Source of the DNA: a virus
Reading direction: 5' to 3' (one strand)
Length of the DNA stretch: 45,058 nucleotides
Virus record (IMG/VR): IMGVR_UViG_3300009169_000034
Coordinates: 1 to 45,058 of that record
The first letter of the stretch is position 1; the number at the start of each line of letters is the position of its first letter. Below, piece after piece: positions 36,192 to 45,046 of the stretch. The notes under the pieces were generated by a model. The model saw nothing but the letters and a program-made list of their open reading frames with translations. It made no database searches and had not been told where the DNA came from. Made by a program: the position numbers and the translations under genes.

Positions 36192-37354
36192 CAGTACCAA
36201 CTATAAATGAACTGTTTACCTCAATTCAAAGCGATTTGAGGAATAAGTTAAATATAACTAACGTGTTCGGGAGGTTGGTTATCAATGCTTTTGCTTTAGT
36301 GCAAGCTGCAAAACTAAAGATTTACTATTTACGACTATCTTTTATTTATAAAAATATACTCCCCGATACCGCAGATCCGGAAGAATTAGAAGGGACGCTG
36401 CAAAGATATGGACGGTTGAAGTTAGGCCGAGATTTACTGCCAGCAGTCGCAGGGATTTATACCGTACAAGTAACCGGAAGTATTGGGGCTGTTATACCTC
36501 CGCTGGCTACATTTAAAAGTACAGATACATCAAAAAGCCCGGATAAATTGTTCATTTGTGATTCAGGATTGACATTAACAGGATCAACTGGTTCAATAAG
36601 CCTACGCGCTTTGGATTTAGGGATAACCGCAAAACTTGAAATAGGAGACGAATTACAAGTAACTCAGCCAATTATAGATTTAGATAGTTTTTGCGAAGTA
36701 ACCGCAATAGTAACCGAGCCGACTAACTCCGAAGATATTGAAGAGTATCGACAAAGAGTAATAGAGGCTTATCAACAGGAATCGCAAGGAGGTGCAAAGA
36801 CAGATTTTAGGATTTGGGCAGCGGACGTGCAAACGGTTAGAAAAGTTTATCCGTATGTAAACGCCCCCGGAATTATAGATTTGTATGTAGAGGCAAACCC
36901 AGCGGATTCAACAGACGGAAATGGAACCCCATCGGCTCAAACACTTTTGGACGTAGAATCAGTAGTTGAATTTGACCCTGACACGTCAAAGCCAGTAAAC
37001 GAAAGAGGGCGTAGGCCGATAGGCGTATTTCAGATAAACTTTTTAGCAGTAGACCCTATTCCGGTCGATGTTGAAATAACCGATTTAAGTGATAATTCAT
37101 ATCTCACAGCGATTGAAGATGCTGTAAGTGCTTATCTGTTCAATGTAAGACCGTTTGTAGATGGTGCTGACAATCCAAACAATTCACAGATAGACTTGCT
37201 ATATAAATCGGACATTTATGGAATTGTAAGGGATGTTATTGGTTCAAATGCAACGTTTACAAGTTTGACTGTCGAGGTTGACGGAATTGGTGTTGATATA
37301 CACGAATTTACAGTTGACGAAATACCTTACTTAAATTCGGTTACTAATGTCTAA
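36188..37354 (+). CDS. baseplate J-like protein, Mu gp47-like
   Basis: A 388-residue baseplate wedge protein with QRVIEAYQQESQGGAKTDFR followed by VYPYVNAPGIIDLYVEANPA, the conserved core of the gpJ/gp47 family. Positioned directly after gp46-like. It overlaps the gp48-like start by 8 bp. Confidence 0.9.
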   Translation: MTVPTINELFTSIQSDLRNKLNITNVFGRLVINAFALVQAAKLKIYYLRLSFIYKNILPDTADPEELEGTLQRYGRLKLGRDLLPAVAGIYTVQVTGSIGAVIPPLATFKSTDTSKSPDKLFICDSGLTLTGSTGSISLRALDLGITAKLEIGDELQVTQPIIDLDSFCEVTAIVTEPTNSEDIEEYRQRVIEAYQQESQGGAKTDFRIWAADVQTVRKVYPYVNAPGIIDLYVEANPADSTDGNGTPSAQTLLDVESVVEFDPDTSKPVNERGRRPIGVFQINFLAVDPIPVDVEITDLSDNSYLTAIEDAVSAYLFNVRPFVDGADNPNNSQIDLLYKSDIYGIVRDVIGSNATFTSLTVEVDGIGVDIHEFTVDEIPYLNSVTNV

Positions 37355-38849
37355 TGTAAGCGTAGACATATTAGTTGATAGTAATTTTGCTGTAACTGAG
37401 AATTACGGTAGCGGTATTACTATCATTAACAATCAGTTATTTATTTGTGATAAGCAAAACAATCGTATCCTAATTTACGATTTAGCTGGAAATAATGTAA
37501 GTGATTTTGGAACAGTAGGAACTGGAGATGACGAATTTTATTTTCCGGAGGGGATTACAAACGATGGTGTTAATTTGCTTATTGTTGACAGCGGAAACCA
37601 CAGGATAAAAAAACATGCCACAGACGGAACATATATTGATGAGTTTGGAGAATTAGGATTAGGGGCTAACTTCTTTAATTACCCTTTAGGCATAAGCTAT
37701 CAAAATTCAAAAATTTATATAGCCGATAGGCAAAATAATAGGATTAAAGTTCATAATGCCTCTTATGCGTTCGAATTTGAGATAACAGGGTTAAATTTTC
37801 CCGAAGATGTTACTGTTTTTGATAATAAAATAATAATTTCAGATTCAGGAAATAAGGTTGTAAAGTATTATGATAATTCCGGTAATTACCTTGGCCAGTT
37901 TGGAGGGTTTGAATATCCGTCCGGGTTAGTAAATGTTAATAATAATGTTTTGGTAGTAATTGACAGAGTTGATAATCTTATCAAAGTCTACGATACTGCT
38001 TTTACACTTTTAGAAACCTTCGGAAGTACTGGTAGTTTAGATGACGAATTCTTTTTCCCCACCGATGCCTACTATTCAGATGGGAAATTATACATAAATG
38101 ATTCAGGCAATAATAGGGTAAAAGTTTTAGATTTTACGATAGAGTTAGATATACCGATATTTGTATCTGAAATTTTAAAGTTAACAAAACAACTCTATCC
38201 ATCAGGCCGGGCGTGGTGGTTAAATTTCGGTAGTGTGTTCAGCAAATTTCACGAAGCCTTGGCCTATTCTGAAAGTCGTGCTTTGGAGGCTGCAAATGCA
38301 ATTTATAATGCTATAATACCCGATAACGAAGGCTTTACCGCAGTCGATGCAACTAATTGGGAACGCGCTTTAGGGATATATATTAAGCCTGAATTAGATT
38401 TAGCAACCCGAAAAGCCGTTATATTAAGAAAAATGGAACATCCGGGTAATATTTTAGCCCGTCAACATTACTTATATCTTCAAGGCGAATTACAAAAAGC
38501 AGGGTTTAATGTTTATGTGATTGAAAACAGAGTGCCAATTGGTGGCGGTCAGTATGAAATATACGACCCTACGGCGGCAATTTATGGAAATGTAACCTAT
38601 GGGAGTGTTGAGTATGGTGGTGCATCTATTGGAAGTTATACTAAAATAGCTAACTACATAGACGAAACGGTAGACGACACATTTTTATTCGGAAACGATA
38701 CAAATTTAAGAAGTACATTTTTTATCGGAGGGGCAAACCTTGGAAGCCGGGCAGATGTTCAAACAGAACGAAAAAATGAATTTAGGGAGTTGATTTTAAA
38801 GATTAAACCAGCTCAAACAGCAGGATTTTTATTAATAGATTATATTTAA
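37347..38849 (+). CDS. NHL beta-propeller fused to a gp48-like (DUF2313) baseplate protein
   Basis: A 500-residue fusion. Residues 1-260 have six repeats with D-S-G-N-x-R-I-K-V type motifs (DKQNNRILIY, DSGNHRIKK, DRQNNRIKVH, DSGNKVVKY, DRVDNLIKVY, DSGNNRVKVL), a six-bladed NHL propeller. Residues about 270-500 (LTKQLYPSGRAWWLNFGSVF, then DLATRKAVILRKMEHPGNIL) match the gp48/YmfQ family. Mu gp48 is only about 200 residues, so the propeller is an added domain at the baseplate, a likely glycan or surface-binding module. Confidence 0.88.
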   Translation: MSNVSVDILVDSNFAVTENYGSGITIINNQLFICDKQNNRILIYDLAGNNVSDFGTVGTGDDEFYFPEGITNDGVNLLIVDSGNHRIKKHATDGTYIDEFGELGLGANFFNYPLGISYQNSKIYIADRQNNRIKVHNASYAFEFEITGLNFPEDVTVFDNKIIISDSGNKVVKYYDNSGNYLGQFGGFEYPSGLVNVNNNVLVVIDRVDNLIKVYDTAFTLLETFGSTGSLDDEFFFPTDAYYSDGKLYINDSGNNRVKVLDFTIELDIPIFVSEILKLTKQLYPSGRAWWLNFGSVFSKFHEALAYSESRALEAANAIYNAIIPDNEGFTAVDATNWERALGIYIKPELDLATRKAVILRKMEHPGNILARQHYLYLQGELQKAGFNVYVIENRVPIGGGQYEIYDPTAAIYGNVTYGSVEYGGASIGSYTKIANYIDETVDDTFLFGNDTNLRSTFFIGGANLGSRADVQTERKNEFRELILKIKPAQTAGFLLIDYI

Positions 38850-38853
38850 CAAT

Positions 38854-39771
38854 ATGGCACGCGATTTAATATCACAGACCGGAGTACAATCCGACCCTGA
38901 TTTTCTCAATGGGAAAATAGTTGACGGGGTTACTTTGATAAGCGAAGGGATTAATCAGGATATAATTCAATTATTTCAAAAGGTAATGAATTATGCCGGA
39001 CTTACTGCAAATGGTAATCCGGATAACGAAGCCAATGGCTATCAATTTTTACAGGCATTACTATATTATGCCCGTTATAATATCTTATCAACTACTACCA
39101 CCCCCGGAACGGTTGAAAAGGCCACAACAGCAGAACGGGATGCTGGAACAGCTGATAAGTATATTGATGCTGCATTATTGGCAGGCAGAACCGCTACTGA
39201 AACAAGAACGGGTATAGCCGAACTTGCTACAACAGCCGAGGTTCAGACCGGAAGTGATACTTCAAGAATTGTTACACCAGCAGGATTAAGTGCGAGGACT
39301 GCAACTGAAACGAGAACTGGTATAGCTGAGTTAGCTAATCAAACAGAGGCTAATACAGGCGCTGATGATACGCGTGTTTTAACTGCTTTGAAGGCTAAAA
39401 CGGCTTTGCCTGAATGGAATGGTGCATGGACTAATTTAACACTAAATGCAGGGTGGAGTGGTACTGTTAGGTATAAAATAATGGGAGATAATACTGTGCA
39501 TTTACAATTTATTCAAATATATAGAAGTAGTGGGTCTATCTTGGAAGTGTTAAATTTGCCCAATAGCATACGCCCGTCAAATATAGTTGTAGGCTCCGGG
39601 GGAGCTAATCCCGGAATTGGGATTTTTATATTTGGGTTAATATGGGTTAAAGTAAATGGGGACACATATACTTTTATTAACTCTATATCAGGGTCTCCCT
39701 CAAGGACTTTTGGAACAACACCAACTGGGGCCGTTGGCTTATTTGATGGGTATGTTGTTTATACGATTTAA
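38854..39771 (+). CDS. tail fiber protein with repeat shaft
   Basis: A 305-residue fiber. The N-terminus (MARDLISQTGVQSDPDFLNG) is a baseplate-attachment segment; residues 110-185 contain two clear copies of TATETRTGIAELA with intervening TGSDTSRIVT, the phage fiber shaft repeat; the last 120 residues are beta-rich and probably bind the receptor. It is next to the gp48-like gene, as in Mu. Stop overlaps that of the opposite gene. Confidence 0.82.
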   Translation: MARDLISQTGVQSDPDFLNGKIVDGVTLISEGINQDIIQLFQKVMNYAGLTANGNPDNEANGYQFLQALLYYARYNILSTTTTPGTVEKATTAERDAGTADKYIDAALLAGRTATETRTGIAELATTAEVQTGSDTSRIVTPAGLSARTATETRTGIAELANQTEANTGADDTRVLTALKAKTALPEWNGAWTNLTLNAGWSGTVRYKIMGDNTVHLQFIQIYRSSGSILEVLNLPNSIRPSNIVVGSGGANPGIGIFIFGLIWVKVNGDTYTFINSISGSPSRTFGTTPTGAVGLFDGYVVYTI

Positions 39772-40607
39772 TTAATAATGTAGGATGATTTATATAACTG
39801 AAAGTACTCAGCCTCTTTTTCGTAAAAATTATTATTATATCCTGTTATAACATTATTTATACTGTAAAGAACAGGAAAAATATAATTTATTCTGATATAT
39901 TTATTTTTATAATTTATATTGGTTTGATTAAATTGAACACTATGAATCACTTCATGCGTAAGGATAGAATTAAAATTAGGTTTAAATTTATGACTTATAG
40001 TTAAATTTTCTATTTTAGTGTAATGAACAAAATCATTACAAGTTGTTACAGATATTGAACCCCCAAAATTAACACCCAAATCATTTGGATTTTCGGTAGT
40101 ACTAAAAAAAATAGGATAACCCGTCTTCAATGATGTTAAAATATTTATATGACTGTTTTTAAATAATGGAAAATAAATATAAGATATAGCTGTTAAAACA
40201 TCTATCCTTGGATTAACCCCATTTTTACTTATACATAAATAGGCTCCATAAATATTAATATTATACCCCTGAAACATTCCCCTTCCTTCCTGAGTATTTT
40301 CCATGATAGAAGCACCTAAAGAACTAACCAAATTAGTAGGCCATCCCCAAAGTAGATTATCCCTTACTGAAATCTGTTGAGCAATATATTTACTCGATTG
40401 ACAAACAGCACCACCGACACAACCCTTCCAAAAAGCATTAACGAAAACCTTACCATACGTCCGTTTATCGGTTTTCTTTTTGTTTACCATTGCGCCAACT
40501 CCGGTAATTACTCCCGATGTTACGGTATTGGTAACAGCAAATTTAATATCCTCTTTTTGAGCGTTTATGGTAAGCGATATTAATAAAAGTAAAATAGTAG
40601 TTTTCAT
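39768..40607 (-). CDS. secreted HExxH-motif protein (metallopeptidase-like)
   Basis: A 279-residue protein with a signal peptide (MKTTILLLLISLTINAQ) and the zinc-binding motif in LTHEVIHSVQF near residue 225, followed by FYEKEAEYF that may give the third ligand. It is on the opposite strand to the tail genes, with its own -7 element (40631-40638), as is typical of lysogenic-conversion or moron genes. Very A/T rich. Substrate unknown; some such HExxH proteins in Bacteroidota are predicted membrane-associated and not proven peptidases. Confidence 0.62.
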   Translation of the reverse strand: MKTTILLLLISLTINAQKEDIKFAVTNTVTSGVITGVGAMVNKKKTDKRTYGKVFVNAFWKGCVGGAVCQSSKYIAQQISVRDNLLWGWPTNLVSSLGASIMENTQEGRGMFQGYNINIYGAYLCISKNGVNPRIDVLTAISYIYFPLFKNSHINILTSLKTGYPIFFSTTENPNDLGVNFGGSISVTTCNDFVHYTKIENLTISHKFKPNFNSILTHEVIHSVQFNQTNINYKNKYIRINYIFPVLYSINNVITGYNNNFYEKEAEYFQLYKSSYIIN

Positions 40608-40630
40608 ATTGGTTTTTCTTTAGTATACGT

Positions 40631-40638
40631 CAAAAATA
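40631..40638 (-). promoter_or_regulatory. -7 element of the HExxH gene
   Basis: TATTTTTG on the minus strand (TAnnTTTG), 24 bp before the start codon. No good -33 TTG; palindrome E lies where a -33/activator site would be. Confidence 0.45.
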
Positions 40639-40659
40639 TACAAAAGATTGAAATAATTA

Positions 40660-40675
40660 TGTGTTTTAAAACATA
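40660..40675. promoter_or_regulatory. operator-like palindrome E between divergent promoters
   Basis: TGTGTTTTAAAACATA, 7 of 8 symmetric positions, almost identical to palindrome B (TATGTTTTAAAACATA). It lies between the HExxH gene and the KilA-N 2 gene, suggesting KilA-N 2 may be in, or control, the same regulon. Confidence 0.58.
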
Positions 40676-40679
40676 AAAA

Positions 40680-40709
40680 TTGCAATATAAATATATTATA
40701 CTAACTTTG
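40680..40709 (+). promoter_or_regulatory. promoter of KilA-N gene 2 (TTG-N19-TAACTTTG)
   Basis: TTG at 40680-40682, 19 bp, TAACTTTG at 40702-40709, then the start codon at 40732. The TTG abuts palindrome E. Confidence 0.72.
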
Positions 40710-40731
40710 TATAAAAAATAAAGTAAAATAT

Positions 40732-41424
40732 ATGGAAAGTAATATTATTATGAAAAGCAAAGACCGAGATTTATTCGGGGTCGTAATTAAGCAAGAAACA
40801 AAAACCGGGTTTTTGTCAGTTAGCGAATTGCAAAAGGCATACGAAACCGCGAGATGGCAATATGGATGGAGTGATAAAAGAATATCAGATATTATGCAAA
40901 CAGATGCCTTTAAAGAACGTACATATTATTTACTTCATAATCAAGGTATTATAAAAGCGAGTTTTACCGCTTTTATGGAAATGACTAAAAAAGAAGGTAT
41001 TGCAAAAGTATTAAAGGGACTTGGTGTTTATAAGACAACCGGGGCGAGGGAAAATAAAGTAACCTTTACAAACCCTTATATATGGATTCTTTTGGCTATG
41101 GAATTAAATCCAATGATATATGCAACTGTTGTAACGTGGCTTACAGACACATTAATATTTGACCGAATAGAGGCCGGAGATGAATTTAAACCAATGAATA
41201 ATGCTATAAAAAGCATTGTGCCAAATCCTGACTATAAAAAATATGCTATTGCCATAAACGAAAAAGTATTTGGAAAGCATTTAACTGGAATGAGAAATTT
41301 AGCTTCCGCCCAAGAATTAAAAAAAATAACCAAAATAGAACAGTTTATTTCGCAAGGCATAAATATGCAAATGATAAAAGAGGATAGGCAAATAATGTAT
41401 GCTATCGCGAATTTCTCTTTATAA
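40732..41424 (+). CDS. KilA-N domain protein 2
   Basis: A 230-residue protein. The N-terminal segment TGFLSVSELQKAYETARWQY and the middle VTFTNPYIWILLAMELNPMI and VVTWLTDTLIFDRIEAGDEF correspond to the KilA-N fold, more divergent than the copy at 17617. The C-terminus is helical. It is a single-gene unit with its own promoter and adjacent operator-like palindrome, as expected of a phage regulator. Confidence 0.75.
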   Translation: MESNIIMKSKDRDLFGVVIKQETKTGFLSVSELQKAYETARWQYGWSDKRISDIMQTDAFKERTYYLLHNQGIIKASFTAFMEMTKKEGIAKVLKGLGVYKTTGARENKVTFTNPYIWILLAMELNPMIYATVVTWLTDTLIFDRIEAGDEFKPMNNAIKSIVPNPDYKKYAIAINEKVFGKHLTGMRNLASAQELKKITKIEQFISQGINMQMIKEDRQIMYAIANFSL

Positions 41425-41543
41425 ATAGTGTATTAATATTACGTATATATAAACAACTTTTTTTAAAGTACTTATAATATTCGTAAAATAATAACACCTA
41501 TTTTATGTTTAATATAATAAATCACAAGTATCAAATTAATCAC

Positions 41544-41551
41544 TATATTTG
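41544..41551 (+). promoter_or_regulatory. -7 element for the right-end tail genes
   Basis: TATATTTG 14 bp before the ATG at 41566. The 140 bp upstream are A/T rich with no other signal noticed. It should drive the gpZ-gpN-gpP-gp45 group up to cos. Confidence 0.55.
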
Positions 41552-41565
41552 CATAAAAGACTTGT

Positions 41566-42270
41566 ATGGAGTTCAATATCAATACCCATGAAGTTGTCGA
41601 AATAACAAACAAACTTGAAAAACTCCACAAGTCGGCTATGCCTATTGCTGTTCGGGAAACATTAAACGAAGCCGCCGTAATGGGAAGACTTGAAATGATA
41701 AAGCAATTCAAAGAGAAAGACGAGTTTACTATCCGAAAACCAAACTTCATAAACGTTCATTCAAAATTCAATAAATCAAAAAACACCTTCGATATAAACC
41801 AAATGCAGTCGGAGTTCGGACTAATAAAAGGTAAATCAAATGCAGGCGATGAATTGGAAAAGGTAGAGTTTGGAGGCATAGCGCAAAAACGTGACTTCAT
41901 ACCAATGGACGAAGCAAGAGGAGGGACTAAAAAAAGGCTAATATTAAAAAAACATTATCTTCAAAATATAAAACCAAAAAAAGGGAAAAGCATTTATAAA
42001 AGTCAACAATTGATAAGAGCCGCAATAAAAACCGGGAAAGGTGGTTATGTTTTGTATGGACATGTTTTATCAGAAATAAAAAAAATCGAGAAACCTTCAC
42101 GAAATAAGATTTTTATAAAATATTCCCCGATATATCACTTTAAAGATAACCGAAGTGTAAAAGTACAAAAAAACGCTTTTATCGAACCTGCTGGACAAAT
42201 AGCACTCGATAAAATACCTCAGATATTCAAAGAGAAAGCCCAAAAACGATTTGATAAATACCTAAAGTAA
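41566..42270 (+). CDS. tail completion protein, gpZ-like
   Basis: A 234-residue basic protein (LEKLHKSAMPIAVRETLNEA at the start, which fits the minor tail protein Z pattern). It would help to finish the tail-head joint. It overlaps the next gene by 1 bp. Its location after the fiber is unusual. Confidence 0.6.
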   Translation: MEFNINTHEVVEITNKLEKLHKSAMPIAVRETLNEAAVMGRLEMIKQFKEKDEFTIRKPNFINVHSKFNKSKNTFDINQMQSEFGLIKGKSNAGDELEKVEFGGIAQKRDFIPMDEARGGTKKRLILKKHYLQNIKPKKGKSIYKSQQLIRAAIKTGKGGYVLYGHVLSEIKKIEKPSRNKIFIKYSPIYHFKDNRSVKVQKNAFIEPAGQIALDKIPQIFKEKAQKRFDKYLK

Positions 42271-43481
42271 TGAGTTGGTTAGAACGATTGAACACCATAC
42301 AACTATCCATTATAACCGGGGACGGTAAAGAGTACTCCCCGCTATGGAAGGATGCCGAAAAGAACATTAACTACAATGTAGAAGGGTTTGATTTTATAGG
42401 AGTAGAAGGCACTTATGTAGCCCGTAAAGAAAAGTCCGGGATTCAATACCCAATGACATTATATTTTCAGGGTGAAAATAATATCGACATATCAGACGCG
42501 TTCGAGATAAGCGCACGGGACAAACGCCCGTGGACAATAAAACACCCTTATTATGGAGAGTTCAAAGCCCAACCTTTAAGTCTGTCATTCAATAACAAGT
42601 TTCAAAACGTTACCGAGATAACCGGGACACTATGGCAGACCATTGACGAAAAATACCCCGAACAGTCAATATCTACAAAAAAGGATGTCGAAATAAAAAA
42701 ACAGGAACTTGATACAACAGTTGAAGATTCATTTTCGAACGCGCTATCAAATCCAAACCCTTCAATAATTGAACCCGGAACAACAGCCGTACAAAGAATA
42801 GGCAAGAATTACGAAAAACTAAAGTTATCAACTGAACAGGCAGCGGAACTTAAAAACGAAATAGCCTCCGCAAGTGCTTTGGTTCAAAATATAGTATCAG
42901 ACCAACGTTCAGCGATTCAACAGATAATAAGTCTTATTAACTTTCCTTTTGAGACAGTTCAGGACATACGTCAAAAGATAGATGCTTATATTATTACTCT
43001 TAATGATTTAATAGGCGTATTCCTAAAAGACAGTAATGGAGACTTTTTACCAACTCCCGGACAAAATGCAACTATGTATCAGTCGTATTCTGCAACTGTA
43101 TTCGGAGAGATGTCCCGTAGTGCTGTTAATGGGAATTTTCAAAACAGAAAAGAAGTAGTTACCGCAATATCGCAAATAAATGAAGCATACAATCAATACC
43201 TTTCAAACATTGATACAATAGGACTAACCGAAGGGTATGATATATCTCAGAAATTAGATGTAATCATAAACCAAACGATAGCCAGTCTGTTTGATGTTGC
43301 TTTTGAATCAAAACAAGAAAGAGTGTATACTATTGATAAAGACGAAAATATTATAACGCTCGCACACAGATTTTACGGTCAAGGAGACGACAATATTATG
43401 ATGTTTATACTCCAAAACGATGTTAAGTTATCAGAGTACGTTACAATGAAAAAAGGACGCCAAATAGTTTACTTCGTATGA
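42270..43481 (+). CDS. gpN-like baseplate protein (DNA circularisation family)
   Basis: A 403-residue protein. The N-terminal domain with SWLERLNTIQLSIITGDGKE and FQNVTEITGTLWQTIDEKYP is the DNA-circulation/gpN family start; the last 45 residues (ERVYTIDKDENIITLAHRFY) look like a LysM or similar binding domain. In Mu it sits right behind the tape measure. It overlaps the next gene by 4 bp. Confidence 0.78.
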   Translation: MSWLERLNTIQLSIITGDGKEYSPLWKDAEKNINYNVEGFDFIGVEGTYVARKEKSGIQYPMTLYFQGENNIDISDAFEISARDKRPWTIKHPYYGEFKAQPLSLSFNNKFQNVTEITGTLWQTIDEKYPEQSISTKKDVEIKKQELDTTVEDSFSNALSNPNPSIIEPGTTAVQRIGKNYEKLKLSTEQAAELKNEIASASALVQNIVSDQRSAIQQIISLINFPFETVQDIRQKIDAYIITLNDLIGVFLKDSNGDFLPTPGQNATMYQSYSATVFGEMSRSAVNGNFQNRKEVVTAISQINEAYNQYLSNIDTIGLTEGYDISQKLDVIINQTIASLFDVAFESKQERVYTIDKDENIITLAHRFYGQGDDNIMMFILQNDVKLSEYVTMKKGRQIVYFV

Positions 43482-44467
43482 AAATCACAATAAACAACAA
43501 ACAATTCAATTTCTTTGCATCTTATGGCATATCGCTAAAGTACAACGCTATTGCCTCCACTTTCTCATTCGATGCCTTACAGGATAAATTAGGCTTTTTT
43601 ATTGAGTACCCAAACATTCAGATATTTGATGACAATGATAACCTAATGTTAACAGGAACTTGTTTAGCCCCAAATCTTAAACAAACAACTAAACCGGAAT
43701 TAACCCAAATCGGAGGGTATTCGCTTCCGGGCATTCTTGAAGATTGCGTTATCCCAGTAAGTTCATACCCTTTACAATTTGACAACTTATCGCTAAATGA
43801 GATAACTTCAAAAGTGATAAAACCTTTTGATATTAAATTCATAAGTACATCAAACATATCGACTGAGTTTAATAAGAAATACCCAAAGGTAGCCGCCGAA
43901 CCGTCTCAATCAATAAAAGACTTTTTAACTGGACTGGCCACACAAAGAAACATAATCCTAACAAATAACGAAAAAGGCGAAATTGTCTTTACGCGCTATA
44001 TAAAACAAATGCCATCGGCACGACTTGAGGAAGGCCAACCCGGAATAAATAACATACAGCTATCAATAAACAGCCAAGCCTTGCACTCAGAAATAACCGT
44101 AATGAGGCAGGCTACAAATGATAATCCTGATTCAGGGGAGTACACAATACAAAATCCATATTGCAGTAAATTCAGGCCGACAATAAAAACACTCGATTCG
44201 GCTGATATTTTCGATGTTCAAAAGGCAGCCCGTAACGAACTATCAAACGAACTAACAAACATTCAAATAACATTCCAAACAACGCGCCTTTATAAGCCCG
44301 GAGAAATAGTCGAATTAAAAGCCCCCTCAATAAACATAAACGCATTTGTTGAGTTATTTATCCAAGAAACCGAAATAACCGGAACAACAAAAGATGAATA
44401 CTACCAAGTAAAATGCGTATTACCTGACATCTATCAAGATAATAAAGTAAAATCAATATTCCAATGA
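43478..44467 (+). CDS. gpP-like tail hub protein (Mu gp44-like)
   Basis: A 329-residue protein whose beta-rich domains (ITINNKQFNFFASYGISLKY; LPGILEDCVIPVSSYPLQFD) match the gpP/gp27-like hub family that closes the tube end. Coupled to gpN- and gp45-like genes by 4-bp overlaps. Confidence 0.78.
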   Translation: MKITINNKQFNFFASYGISLKYNAIASTFSFDALQDKLGFFIEYPNIQIFDDNDNLMLTGTCLAPNLKQTTKPELTQIGGYSLPGILEDCVIPVSSYPLQFDNLSLNEITSKVIKPFDIKFISTSNISTEFNKKYPKVAAEPSQSIKDFLTGLATQRNIILTNNEKGEIVFTRYIKQMPSARLEEGQPGINNIQLSINSQALHSEITVMRQATNDNPDSGEYTIQNPYCSKFRPTIKTLDSADIFDVQKAARNELSNELTNIQITFQTTRLYKPGEIVELKAPSININAFVELFIQETEITGTTKDEYYQVKCVLPDIYQDNKVKSIFQ

Positions 44468-44973
44468 TCCTCGCTAAAGTAAACAAAGCTACAGCAGCCT
44501 TTATTAAAGTACTAAGATACGGTAAAAGCGATGTAATAACCCCGGAGTACTGTTTGCCTCACGGTATTGATTCAAAGCCTAACAAATCAGATATAGCCGC
44601 AATATCCAATACAGCAGACAAAGGGAAAGACATTGTATTAGGATACATTAAACAATTCAACCAAACGTCAGAGGGAGAGATACGCATATACGCTAACGAT
44701 GCACAAGGCCAAGAGGCGTTCAGTATACACCTAAAGAATAATGGCACAATAGAGATAGGCGGGGCTAATGACTTCCTCGCGCGTTTCAATGAACTAAAGA
44801 GTGGGTTCGATACGCTTAAAAACAATTTCAATACACACGTTCAGAATTATAATACACACGTTCACCCCGGCGTAACATCAGGAGGAAGCTCTACACTTGT
44901 AACAACAACTGTCAGTACCCAGTCAACTGCAAGTATAGACAATGCAAAGATAAGCGAAATAAAAGTATTGTAA
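44464..44973 (+). CDS. gp45-like baseplate spike
   Basis: A 169-residue protein. An OB-like N-terminal part (VLRYGKSDVITPEYCLPHGI) and EGEIRIYANDAQGQEAFSIH are followed by a coiled linker and THVQNYNTHVHPGVTSGG, where the H-x-H pair is the iron-binding tip motif of Mu/P2-type spikes. It is the last gene before the right cos end. Confidence 0.85.
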   Translation: MILAKVNKATAAFIKVLRYGKSDVITPEYCLPHGIDSKPNKSDIAAISNTADKGKDIVLGYIKQFNQTSEGEIRIYANDAQGQEAFSIHLKNNGTIEIGGANDFLARFNELKSGFDTLKNNFNTHVQNYNTHVHPGVTSGGSSTLVTTTVSTQSTASIDNAKISEIKVL

Positions 44974-45016
44974 CTTATTGATATACAATATATAATACTA
45001 TTCCTATATGCGTAGG

Positions 45017-45030
45017 TACTTAGCTAAGTA
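45017..45030. promoter_or_regulatory. perfect 14-bp palindrome near the right cos end
   Basis: TACTTAGCTAAGTA. Its half-site AAGTA is shared with the TTAAGTA repeats at 51-95, on the other side of the joined cos site, so it may be a further terminase-binding site. Confidence 0.4.
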
Positions 45031-45046
45031 GTTGTAAATCAGTGCA

